Shown one piece after another: positions 28,060 through 36,474 of a DNA stretch of 64,000 nt. Position numbers and translations under genes: made by a program. A model generated the notes under the pieces. It was not told the origin of the DNA. It searched no databases and saw only the letters and a list, made by a program, of their open reading frames with translations. The stretch is taken from positions 53,622-117,621 of the forward strand of contig NZ_JJOY01000006.1 of assembly GCF_000979455.1 (NCBI RefSeq), read 5' to 3'. The stretch's first letter is position 1; every line of letters starts with the position of its first letter. Source of the stretch: Methanosarcina sp. 2.H.T.1A.6 (GTDB lineage Archaea > Halobacteriota > Methanosarcinia > Methanosarcinales > Methanosarcinaceae).

Positions 28060-28330
28060 CTGACGAATTCCTTAATCCATAACTCCCCTGAAAAATGTCT
28101 CTTGAATCGAAAACTCTCACCAGAGGAAAAGAATCGATTAATCTAAAGAAGCCCGGCAAAATGCCCCTTTTAAAGCTGCAAAAATCACGGGTTTTTCAAT
28201 TTCGCTTTTCTTAACTTTACCTTAACAAACGTATTCGGGGTAGATTCCAGCAGACCGCCGGCAGGAAAAAATATATTTCAATTGAATTGGAATTATAAGA
28301 AGAGGTTTCATTCCAGATTCAGCGGTCCAG
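28060..28330 (+). repeat. Accessory-array repeat R, copy 5
   Basis: Nearly complete unit: GACGAATTCCTTAATCCATA, AGAGGAAAAGAATCGATTAA, ATCACGGGTTTTTCAATTTC, core at 28250-28265, AAAAATATATTTCAATTGAA, and then the next unit's AGCGGTCCAGTTTCGGA. It follows the AAA ATPase gene. Confidence 0.85.
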
Positions 28331-28699
28331 TTTCGGATACTTCTGAATACTTAAAACTGGGAAAATGTTTAAAAAATATTAGTGGAAAGACACTAAATAT
28401 TAGTTTCTAATGAGTTCATGCTTATTTATCTGAATTTTAAATTGCCATGTATCGGTCTCAGAATTAGGAGTTTATAACAGGTAATACCCATTTTACCAAA
28501 ATTGTGAGAATAGCAAATATAATAATAAGCCAAATTACCCAACCGGGCAAATTTTCGGGTGTGTCAACCATAATAACAGATATTTCTGAATCATATAAAA
28601 AGACATATAGATGGACGACTCCAACTTACCTTTTTCGAATCAATTTTGAGTTACTTGGAAAGGATAAAGAGAACTTTTCACCTCTTATTAAGCGATCCT
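28331..28699. other. Stretch between two repeat R copies
   Basis: A 75-codon open frame with GTG start at 28504 begins RIANIIISQITQPGKFSGVS, faintly like a glycosyltransferase N terminus. Its end runs into sequence also seen beside repeat R (TTGAGTTACTTGGAAAGGAT resembles 27990-28010). It has no convincing ribosome-binding site. I treat it as debris rather than a gene. Confidence 0.4.
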
Positions 28700-28925
28700 T
28701 TTTCGGGCTCCTTTCTTTAGTCTATAATTAACTTGAAAAAGTCCCTTAAATCAAAAAATCTCCCCGAGAGGTAAAGGATCGCTTAATCTAAAGAAGCCCC
28801 GCAAAGTGACCCTTATAATACTGCAAAAATCACGGGTTTTTGGTTCACTTTTCTTAACATTATCTCAACAAACGTATTCGGGGAAGATTTAAGCAGACCG
28901 CCGGCAGGAAAAATATATTTTAACT
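28700..28925 (+). repeat. Accessory-array repeat R, copy 6
   Basis: Same order of landmarks: AAGGATCGCTTAATCTAAAG, GCCCCGCAAAGTGACCC, ATCTCAACAAACGTATTCGG, core GCAGACCGCCGGCAGG at 28893-28908, AAAAATATATTTTAAC. It precedes the DUF1699 locus. Confidence 0.85.
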
Positions 28926-29206
28926 TACTTAAAAAAGAGGTTTAAAATAAGAAATGTGACTCAAACCACTTCAGAATTGGCAGATGATTTTTCAATAATA
29001 TCAATAGTAGAGGCCTTACTGATGTCTAATGATACTGTTATCAACCTCAAGTTCTCGATCTAAAAGTTGAAACCCTTTCAGCAGTAATTTTCCCGATTTT
29101 CCTCTAAAATATTAAGTTAGAGATCAGGGACCGGAAGACTCAACCCCTTTCTATCCGATCTAATCTCCAGCAAAACACCTACCAAAATGTTTTATATTAT
29201 TTGAAT

Positions 29207-29614
29207 TCAGGCAGGAATTTCCTTGTTCAGGATATAATCTACCATTCCAGGGTTCAGCTTGCTTTCCCTTGAAACCTTTTTCTCAATTTCCTCAGTGGAT
29301 TTACCTTCGATTTTCATTTCTTTAATCTTTTCAATCACTGAAGAGGAAATTGCGTAATATTCGTTTATATCCTTCCTGTGCCCCCAGACATCTCCTTCGA
29401 TAAGCTGGATTCTCTGCATCTGAAGGAACATTTCTATGGATTTTGAAACTGTACGCATGTAAGATTTAGGTAACTGGATTACCTCAATCTTCGGGCAGGT
29501 TTCAACCAATCCAAAGATGTCTTTGTTGGATGGCCGGAAAGCCAGGTGAACAAGGCGCTCATTCGGATTAAGTGTAAAGATCTCTTCTCTGGAACTAACT
29601 ACTCTTATTCTCAT
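29207..29614 (-). CDS. DUF1699 family protein
   Basis: About 135 residues, beginning MRIRVVSSREEIFTLNPNER from the ATG at 29614. It is preceded by GTGGGGGAGAAAAAA, which could serve as the ribosome-binding site; a GTG at 29629 would add five residues. DUF1699 proteins are found in Methanosarcina and relatives and have no established function. The mid-region HLAFRPSNKDIFGLVETCPK suggests a Rossmann-like alpha/beta N-terminal part. The C-terminal half is helical (EIEKKVSRESKLNPGMVDYIL), perhaps a small winged or helical module. A close paralogue lies at 47.3 kb and a broken third copy at 29.9-30.1 kb. Confidence 0.8.
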   Translation of the reverse strand: MRIRVVSSREEIFTLNPNERLVHLAFRPSNKDIFGLVETCPKIEVIQLPKSYMRTVSKSIEMFLQMQRIQLIEGDVWGHRKDINEYYAISSSVIEKIKEMKIEGKSTEEIEKKVSRESKLNPGMVDYILNKEIPA

Positions 29615-29731
29615 TTTTTTCTCCCCCACTGTTAAGTTCTTTCTTGATTTAAGTTGGTTTTAGTTTTTAATTGCTTTAGATTAAAGGGAATAAGTAAAGA
29701 AATTATACTGTTTACGCTGAAACGGAATAAT

Positions 29732-29887
29732 TTATGCAGACATGAACGAGGAAACTTTCTCCCTCTTCACCTTTTTCTGAGCAGCTGAAAGGCATTCAAG
29801 TTTACAGTAAATTGCCTTTTCCTCCACATTTTTCAGGACTATAAACTCACTCCCACAAATTGGACATGTTTTTCTTACATACTCCAC
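29732..29887 (-). CDS. Small CxxC zinc-finger protein
   Basis: A 51-residue protein with GTG start at 29887, supported by a strong ribosome-binding site (GGGTGATG, about five bases upstream on the coding strand). Four cysteines are arranged C8-P-I-C11 and C28-x3-C32, a zinc-ribbon-like pair, followed by a basic helix (SAAQKKVKREKVSSFMSA). It lies between the intact and the broken DUF1699 copies, all leftward. The size and basic tail would suit nucleic-acid or protein binding; function unknown. The good Shine-Dalgarno and the paired cysteines make chance unlikely. Confidence 0.65.
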   Translation of the reverse strand: MEYVRKTCPICGSEFIVLKNVEEKAIYCKLECLSAAQKKVKREKVSSFMSA

Positions 29888-29940
29888 AAAACATCACCCA
29901 CTTGGTTTACTTGTTTTTTAAATTCGTTTTGATTGTATTC

Positions 29941-30091
29941 ATATAAGATTTAGGTAACTGGATTACCTCAATCTTCGGGCAGGTTTCTACCATTCCAAAG
30001 CTGTCCTTATTTGAAGGCCTGAAAACCAGGTGAACAAGGCGTTCATCAGACCGAGTATAAAGATCTCTTCCCCGGAACTAACCACTCTTAG
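29941..30091 (-). pseudogene. DUF1699 remnant (N-terminal part)
   Basis: About 150 bases align with the start of the DUF1699 gene at 29.4-29.6 kb, including TAAGATTTAGGTAACTGGAT and CCTCAATCTTCGGGCAGGTT. A leader like CCCCACTGTTAAGTTCTTTT lies at 30119-30138. The remainder is missing and the frame is broken near the start. It looks like a partial local duplication. Confidence 0.7.
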
Positions 30092-30414
30092 CCAGGTATC
30101 AGCTTCATGTTTCCATTCCCCACTGTTAAGTTCTTTTTTAATTGTGGTTACTATAAACTACATATACTTATTATATATAGTTATCTCATTAAGCTAATAT
30201 TATTTAGATAGTATTCAGAGAATACTAGTTATATCATATTTGCTGAATGGGCCTAAAAAAGTCATAAACGAAATAAAAACGGGTTTTAGAAATTATATTT
30301 TCTATTGATACTTTTAATGGTACTCTATTTCATATCAAAGTTTATTTCAAATACTGACTGAACTATTTTAATCAAAGTTGCGCTGGCGCACCCCGCAACA
30401 AGTTAGAGGAGCAT

Positions 30415-30610
30415 TCGATTGAAAAATCAGAAAAAAGCCCTTCACCAGAAAAAATCACTTTGATCTAAAAGATCGACCCTGCAAAGTGCCCCTTTTAAAT
30501 CTGCAAAATCTCATGGGTTTTTTAGTTATCTTTTCTTAACCCTTTTCTTCAATAAACGTGTTCAGGGGAGATTAAAGCAGACCACTGGCAGAAAAAATAT
30601 ATTTTAACTG
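30415..30610 (+). repeat. Accessory-array repeat R, copy 7 (diverged)
   Basis: Diverged copy with ACCCTGCAAAGTGCCCCTTT, TCATGGGTTTTTTAG, AATAAACGTGTTCAGGGGAG and a degenerate core GCAGACCACTGGCAG at 30577-30591, followed by AAAAAATATATTTTAACTGA. Rightmost copy before the surface-protein gene. Confidence 0.75.
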
Positions 30611-30654
30611 AAGTTGAATGAGTGAAGAAAGTAAGTTTATTTAAAGGAATGCCT

Positions 30655-30804
30655 GAAGCTGAACTTGAGCTGATCCCAAAACTCAAAAATCACTTATTTG
30701 AACTCGATTTTGAAATAATTATTGGAGCTGCTGATCAGAAAATTGGTTCTGATACTTATGAGTTTAGAAATAAAAGTTGGTTTTGGGATAGGCTCCTTAT
30801 ATAA
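30655..30804 (+). pseudogene. Fragment of an unknown gene also present at 43.4-43.7 kb
   Basis: The frame contains ELIPKLKNHLFELDFEIII, then GAADQKIGSDTYEF and NKSWFWDRL. All three recur nearly identically in the leftward ORF at 43431-43699. After WDRL the frame ends at once. I do not recognise the family. Two fragments of the same gene in one window suggest it travels with, or is a target of, mobile elements. Confidence 0.5.
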
Positions 30805-30867
30805 ACGTAAAAGCTTTATTAAAAATCATACTCTGATAAAAAAATAAATGAAAAGATGGAATAATTC

Positions 30868-30982
30868 GGCTCTGTAGAAACCTTCCGAAACTACTGATCC
30901 TCATCGACTTAAACTGAATGTCATGAATTTATTTATCTATTTTAGCCTCTTGAAGCTGGTATAGATAGGTTTCTACAAAGCT
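30868..30982. mobile_element. MITE M1, copy 1 (GGCTYTGTAGAAACC ends)
   Basis: A 115-base element with ends GGCTCTGTAGAAACCT and inverted AGGTTTCTACAAAGCT. It shares internal phrases TTAACTGAATGTC-type and GCCTCTTGAAGCTGG with the second copy at 36.3 kb, in the same orientation. It sits 21 bases beyond the stop of the surface-protein gene. Confidence 0.75.
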
Positions 30983-31003
30983 GTTTTTTTCGATCCGGGA
31001 TAT

Positions 31004-34000
31004 TTACTTACTAACTACAATATATCTGGATCTGGTTTCAGTACTAATACTTCCTGAATTATTTACTGTTAAACTAACCGTATATTGCCCTGTTTTATTG
31101 TATACGTGTACAGGATTCTTTTCTGTTGAAGTATTTCGATCTCCAAAAGCCCATTTCCATGAATCAGGTGATCCTGTGCTGTTATCAGTAAAACTGACAC
31201 CAAGCGGTGCAGCCCCTGAAGTTGGAGATGCAGTAAAGGCAGCGACAAGGGAGTTTGAAACCGCAATATGACCGGTTTTAGACAACGTGTTACTGCCGTT
31301 TGCATTACTTGCTGTCAATGTAACAGAGTATAGTCCTGATTTATTGTATGTGTGTACAGCATTCTTTTCTGTAGAAACGTTGCCATCTCCAAAAGTCCAT
31401 CTCCATGCAGTTGGCGACTCTGTGCTCTCGTCAGTAAAATGAACTGTAAGAGGCATGCTTCCTGAAGTAGGGGATGCAGAGAATTTGGTAACAGGAGTAT
31501 TTAAAACGCTTGAGACAGCAATATAGCCGGTTTTTGTCAGCACATTACTGCCATCTGCATTACTTGCTGTCAGTGTAACAGAATAAAGGCCTGATTTATT
31601 GTATGTATGCACAGGATTCTTTTCTGTTGAATCACTTCTATCTCCAAAAGTCCATCTCCATGCAGTTGGCGATCCTGTGCTCTCATCAGTAAATCTGATA
31701 GTAAGAGGCGCTTTTCCTGCAGTAGAAGACGCAGAGAAGCTGGCGACAGGACCATTTAAAGCGTTTGAAACAACAATATAGCCGGATTTTGTTAACGTAT
31801 TGCTGCCGTCTGCATTACTTGCTGTTAATGTAACAGTGTATCGTCCTGATTTATTGTATGTGTGTGCAGGACTCTTTTCTGTAGAAAAGTTTCCATCTCC
31901 GAAAATCCATCTCCATGAAGTTGGCGACCCTGTGCTCTCATCAGTAAATCTAATATTAAGAGGCGCTTTTCCAGAAGTAGGAGACGCAGAGAAACTGGTG
32001 ACAGGACCATTTAAAGTGTTTGAAACAACAATATAGCCGGTTTTTGTCAACGCATTACTGCCATCTGCATTACTTGCTGTCAATGTAACAGAATATTTTC
32101 CGGATTTATTGTATGTGTGTACAGGATTTTTTTCTATTGAATTAGTTCCATCTCCAAAAGTCCATTTCCATGCAGCTGGCGACCCTGTGCTCTTGTCAGT
32201 AAAACTAACAGTAAGAGGCATACTTCCTGCAGTGGGGGTTGCTAAAAAAACGGCGGCAGGGACAATAGAGTCTGGATTCGACGTCACAGTACCGCTGTCA
32301 GAAACTACAATATAGTTTGATTTTTGCACCTTACTACTGCCTCCGGCATTAGTCGTTGTCAGAGAAACAGTATAATTTCCTGATTTATTGTATTTGTGTA
32401 CAGGATTTTTTTCTGTTGAATCACTTCCATCTCCAAAAGTCCATTTCCATGCAGCTGGCGATCCTGTGCTCTTGTCAGTAAAACTAACAGTAAGAGGCGC
32501 TTTTCCTGAAGTCTGAGATGCAGAAAAGCTGGTAACAGGCGTATCTAAGAAGTTTGAGACTGCAATATAGCCGGTTTTAGACAACGTGTTACTGCCGTTT
32601 GCATTACTTACTGTCAATCTAACAGCATATAGTCCTGATTCATTATATGTATGTACAGGATTTTTATCTGTTGAATTGCTTCCATCTCCGAAAAACCATT
32701 TCCATGCCGTTGGCGACCCTGTGCTCTGGTCAGTAAAATGGACGGTAAGAGGCGGTTTTCCGGAAGTTGGGGATGCAGAGAATTTGGATACAGGAGCAGC
32801 TAAAATGTTTGGGACAGCAATATAGCCGGTTTTTTTCAACGAATTACTGCCTTTTTCGTTACTTGCTGTCAATGTAACAGAATAAAGTCCTGATTTATTG
32901 TATGTATGTGCAGGATTCTTTTCTGTTGAAGTATCCCCATCTCCGAAAGACCATTTCCATGAATCTGGTGATCCTTTGCCCTGGTCTGTAAAATCAACAG
33001 TAAAAGGAGCTTTTCCTGAAGTAAGAGACGCAGAGAAGCTGGTGACAGGGCCATTTAAAACGTTTGAAACAACAATATACCTGGATTTTGTTAACGTATT
33101 GCTGCCGTCTGTATTACTTACTGTTAATGTAACAGAGTATAATCCTGCTTTGCTGTATGTATGTACAGGGTTCTCCCCGGTTGAATGAGTACCGTCTCCA
33201 AACGTCCACTTCCTTGAGGTTGGAGCTCCCGTACTCTGGTCGGTAAAACTAACAGTAAGAGGCGATTTTCCTGAAGCTGGAGATGCAGAAAAAGCAGCAA
33301 CAGGGGCTTCATTCCCGTTTGAAACAATAATATAGCTGGATTTTGTTACTGCACTCTTGTTCCCCGTTTCGTTTAATGTCAACGTAACAGAATATTTTCC
33401 TGATTTTCTATAGATGTGTACAGGATTCTTTTCCGTTGAATAAGTTCCATCTCCAAAAGTCCAGTTCCATGAAGCTGGAAATCCTGTGCTCTGGTCAGTA
33501 AAACTAACACTAAACGGCGTTTTTCCTGAAGTTGAGGCTGCAGAAAATACTGGCTGTGCCAGAACAGTTACTGTGGCAAATTTCAAATCAGTGCCGTTTG
33601 TATTGTTTACTGTAAGCGTTACTTTGTAATTCCCTGCCCTGGAGTAAGTATGTGCTTGATTTTGCTGTGTTGAACCGGATCCGTCTCCAAAGTTCCAGTT
33701 CCACCCATCCACATTCTTCGAGAAATCCGTAAACTGGACAGAAAGAGGAGCATAACCGAATGTGAGATTGCTGCTGAAGTTTGCAGCAGGAAGTACTGGT
33801 TGTGCCGGGAGAGGACTTATAAACTGACCGAAAGCAACAGGACTGAAACCTGTATTTACCTTGGCTGTAACCTTGTTTGTGGCTGTGTCAATTATAGAGA
33901 CAGTTTTTCCTAGATTATCGTCGTCGCCGCAGTTCGCTACATATACCTTTGTTCCATCCGGTGTGACTGCAATTCCGTAAGGATTATTTCCGACTTTCAA

Positions 34001-35998
34001 AGCAGCTATAACAGTTTTTGTTGCGGTGTCAATTACGGAGACATTGTTACTGCGTTGATTTGCCACATATACTTTTGTTCCATCCGGACTGACTGCAACT
34101 CCCATAGGCCATTCTTCTACAGGCACCGTGGCTGTAACAGTGTTTGAACTAGTGTCAATTACAGAAATAGTGTTACTTTCACAATTCGTCACATATAGTT
34201 TTGTTCCCGCCTGGTTAACTGTAATTCCACAGGAGCCAGGTTCAGCTTTCACAGTCGCTATAACAGTGTTTGTGGCTGTGTCAATTACAGAAACAGTGCT
34301 GCTATAACGGTTCGTCACATATATTTTTGTCCCATCCGGTGTGACTGCAACTCCCATAGGCCATTTTCCTGCAGGCACCGTGGCTGTAACAGTGTTTGTG
34401 GCTGTGTCAATTACAGAAACAGCGTTGATATCACGACTCGCAACATATAGTTTTTTTCCATCCGGTGTGACTGCAATTCCACAGGGATAGTATTTATCTC
34501 CTACATCCACGGTGGCTGTAACCCTGTTCATAGCTGTGTCAATTACAGAAACAGTGCCGCGGCGGCCGTAGTTAGCATTCGTCACGTATATCCTTGTTCC
34601 ATCCGGGCTGACTGCAACCCCCAATGGGTTAATTCCTGCGGGCACCGTGGTTGTAAAGGTGTTGTTTCCTGTGTTAATTACAGAAACAGTGTTGCTGTTG
34701 ATGTTCGTAATAAATGCATATGAAGGCGCAGGAGAACCTTTTGGTACAACATTTACTGTAGCAAGCTTTGAATCTGTGCCGTTTGAATTGCCTACTGTCA
34801 GGCTAACAGTATAGATTCCTGCTGCAGAATAGGTATGCGTGGGATTCTGCTTTGTTGAACCAGACCCATCTCCAAAGTCCCAGGTCCAACCGGTTGCATT
34901 CTCCGATAGATCTGTAAACTGCACAGGTACGGAAAGGAAAACATAATCTGATGTGATGTTGCTGCTGAAGTTCGCTAAAGGATAAACTGGTTGTACCGGG
35001 ATAGAACCTATAAACTGGCCTGAAGCATGAGGACCGTTTCCTACAAGCATCGTGGCTGTAACGGTGTTGGTAGCAGTGTCAATCACAGAGACGGTGTTAC
35101 AGAGGTTGATTGTTACATACACTTTTTTTCCGTCCGGTGTGACTGCAACTCCCACAGGATTGGGTCCTACAGGTATTGTGGCTGTAACTTTGTTTGTAGA
35201 AACGTCAATTACAGAAACATTGCTGAAATATTTTCCATTATCAGTCACATATGCCTTTGTTCCCTCCGGGTTGAATGCAACTCCAGAAGGGGCTCCCTCG
35301 ACCTTCACAGTGGCTGTAACGGTGTTGGTAGCAGTGTCAATTACAGAAATGATCCCACTATCGGAGTTCGCTACGTACACCTTGGTTCCATCTGGTGTGA
35401 CCGCAATCTCCTTAGGACCTTTTCCCACGGATACCGTGCTTATAACAGCTTTTGTGGCAGTGTCAATTATAGAGACAGTGTTGTCGCCTTCGTTTGTCAC
35501 ATATGCTTTTTTTCCATCCGGACTTACCGCTACTCCCGCAGGAGATTTTCCTACATTCACTGTACTTACAACAGTATTTATGGTGGCATCAATTACAGAA
35601 ACAGTGTTACTGGCCCTGTTTGCCACATATACCTTTTTTCCATCCGGGCTGATTGCAACCCCTTGAGGAGAACGTCCTACAGGCACAGTAGCTTTAACAT
35701 TATTTGTTGCCGTGTCAATTATAGATACATCGTTACTATGAGAATTTGCTACGTATACCTTTGTCCCACTTGGATTAATTGCAACTCCAATAGGATTGGA
35801 TCCTACAGATATCGTAGCTGTAACTTTGTTTGTGGTTGTGTCGATTACAGAGATACTGTTACTCTCTTCATTTGCAATGTATGCAAATGGCGAGGCGCCT
35901 GCGATACTCACCAACATTAAAAAAGCAAGTACTGTTACCCCCAAAGTTTTATTGAAGGTTTGCCCCCTAAATATTTTATTACATTTCGTTCCTTTCAT
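31004..35998 (-). CDS. Giant cell-surface protein: two YVTN beta-propellers and twelve PKD domains
   Basis: About 1,664 residues, probably starting at ATG 35998 (MKGTKCNK) with AAGGGG upstream; the frame is open to 36094. A signal peptide follows (TLGVTVLAFLMLVSIAGA). The mature protein has seven YVTN repeats (type PNPVGVAVTPDGKKVYVT), one PKD domain, seven more YVTN repeats, a second PKD, and then ten PKD domains in tandem (core WTFGDGxxSTEKNPVHTYNK). It ends right after the last PKD with no transmembrane or sorting segment, so its attachment is unclear. The propellers and PKD arrays of Methanosarcina surface proteins are thought to serve adhesion or S-layer functions. The tandem DNA repeats invite recombination. 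Flanked by two MITEs. Confidence 0.93.
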   Translation of the reverse strand: MKGTKCNKIFRGQTFNKTLGVTVLAFLMLVSIAGASPFAYIANEESNSISVIDTTTNKVTATISVGSNPIGVAINPSGTKVYVANSHSNDVSIIDTATNNVKATVPVGRSPQGVAISPDGKKVYVANRASNTVSVIDATINTVVSTVNVGKSPAGVAVSPDGKKAYVTNEGDNTVSIIDTATKAVISTVSVGKGPKEIAVTPDGTKVYVANSDSGIISVIDTATNTVTATVKVEGAPSGVAFNPEGTKAYVTDNGKYFSNVSVIDVSTNKVTATIPVGPNPVGVAVTPDGKKVYVTINLCNTVSVIDTATNTVTATMLVGNGPHASGQFIGSIPVQPVYPLANFSSNITSDYVFLSVPVQFTDLSENATGWTWDFGDGSGSTKQNPTHTYSAAGIYTVSLTVGNSNGTDSKLATVNVVPKGSPAPSYAFITNINSNTVSVINTGNNTFTTTVPAGINPLGVAVSPDGTRIYVTNANYGRRGTVSVIDTAMNRVTATVDVGDKYYPCGIAVTPDGKKLYVASRDINAVSVIDTATNTVTATVPAGKWPMGVAVTPDGTKIYVTNRYSSTVSVIDTATNTVIATVKAEPGSCGITVNQAGTKLYVTNCESNTISVIDTSSNTVTATVPVEEWPMGVAVSPDGTKVYVANQRSNNVSVIDTATKTVIAALKVGNNPYGIAVTPDGTKVYVANCGDDDNLGKTVSIIDTATNKVTAKVNTGFSPVAFGQFISPLPAQPVLPAANFSSNLTFGYAPLSVQFTDFSKNVDGWNWNFGDGSGSTQQNQAHTYSRAGNYKVTLTVNNTNGTDLKFATVTVLAQPVFSAASTSGKTPFSVSFTDQSTGFPASWNWTFGDGTYSTEKNPVHIYRKSGKYSVTLTLNETGNKSAVTKSSYIIVSNGNEAPVAAFSASPASGKSPLTVSFTDQSTGAPTSRKWTFGDGTHSTGENPVHTYSKAGLYSVTLTVSNTDGSNTLTKSRYIVVSNVLNGPVTSFSASLTSGKAPFTVDFTDQGKGSPDSWKWSFGDGDTSTEKNPAHTYNKSGLYSVTLTASNEKGSNSLKKTGYIAVPNILAAPVSKFSASPTSGKPPLTVHFTDQSTGSPTAWKWFFGDGSNSTDKNPVHTYNESGLYAVRLTVSNANGSNTLSKTGYIAVSNFLDTPVTSFSASQTSGKAPLTVSFTDKSTGSPAAWKWTFGDGSDSTEKNPVHKYNKSGNYTVSLTTTNAGGSSKVQKSNYIVVSDSGTVTSNPDSIVPAAVFLATPTAGSMPLTVSFTDKSTGSPAAWKWTFGDGTNSIEKNPVHTYNKSGKYSVTLTASNADGSNALTKTGYIVVSNTLNGPVTSFSASPTSGKAPLNIRFTDESTGSPTSWRWIFGDGNFSTEKSPAHTYNKSGRYTVTLTASNADGSNTLTKSGYIVVSNALNGPVASFSASSTAGKAPLTIRFTDESTGSPTAWRWTFGDRSDSTEKNPVHTYNKSGLYSVTLTASNADGSNVLTKTGYIAVSSVLNTPVTKFSASPTSGSMPLTVHFTDESTESPTAWRWTFGDGNVSTEKNAVHTYNKSGLYSVTLTASNANGSNTLSKTGHIAVSNSLVAAFTASPTSGAAPLGVSFTDNSTGSPDSWKWAFGDRNTSTEKNPVHVYNKTGQYTVSLTVNNSGSISTETRSRYIVVSK

Positions 35999-36141
35999 TT
36001 TAGACCCCTTAATATATGGATAATTAAATTTGTTGAGAATTTTGAAAAAACTTGAAATTTGACAGGTTTTTATTACGATAATATAGCAATTCATTGAAGT
36101 AAGAGTTTTTTCGGGTTAAGCTGGTTATCATAACCGAATGC

Positions 36142-36231
36142 GATTATAAGTGAGATTATAAGTGAGATTATAAGTGAGATTATAAGTGTGATTATAAGTG
36201 AGACTATAAGTGCAACTATAAGTGCGACTAT
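36142..36231. repeat. 12-bp tandem repeat GATTATAAGTGA
   Basis: About eight contiguous, slightly diverged units of GATTATAAGTGA lie in the upstream region of the surface-protein gene. They create an open frame rich in I-I-S-L that I do not take as a gene. They could tune promoter spacing by length change. Confidence 0.75.
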
Positions 36232-36310
36232 AAAAATGACTGGATGAATAAGATTCCCCCGAACTACACAAAATAATTGTAAACTATAAGATAATAATCT
36301 TTCTTTTATT

Positions 36311-36427
36311 GGCTTTATAGAAATCCTCCGAAATGACCCTTCTTTATTAATTTTAACTGAATGTCCCGGAATCATTATATCTATTTCTGGCCTCTTGAAG
36401 CTGGCATAGATGGGTTTCTACAAAGCC
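36311..36427. mobile_element. MITE M1, copy 2
   Basis: A 117-base element with ends GGCTTTATAGAAATCC and inverted GGGTTTCTACAAAGCC, same orientation as copy 1 at 30.9 kb. Together they bracket the surface-protein gene. The truncated ATPase gene starts 48 bases to its right. Confidence 0.75.
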
Positions 36428-36474
36428 ACAAAATTTTGATTATAAAAGTGCTCCTTCTCAATTTGCAAAAATAA

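Noticed and set aside
28504-28731. 75-codon frame beginning like a glycosyltransferase
   Set aside because: Too short, no ribosome-binding site, and its second half overlaps sequence that belongs to the repeat R surroundings.
31069-36023. Many open frames on both strands inside the surface-protein gene
   Set aside because: They mirror the PKD and YVTN DNA repeats in other frames; only the leftward main frame has signal peptide, domains and ribosome-binding site.
36091-36375. Open frame of 94 codons with I-I-S-L repeats upstream of the surface-protein gene
   Set aside because: It is a translation of the 12-bp GATTATAAGTGA tandem repeat plus MITE sequence; no ribosome-binding site or family.
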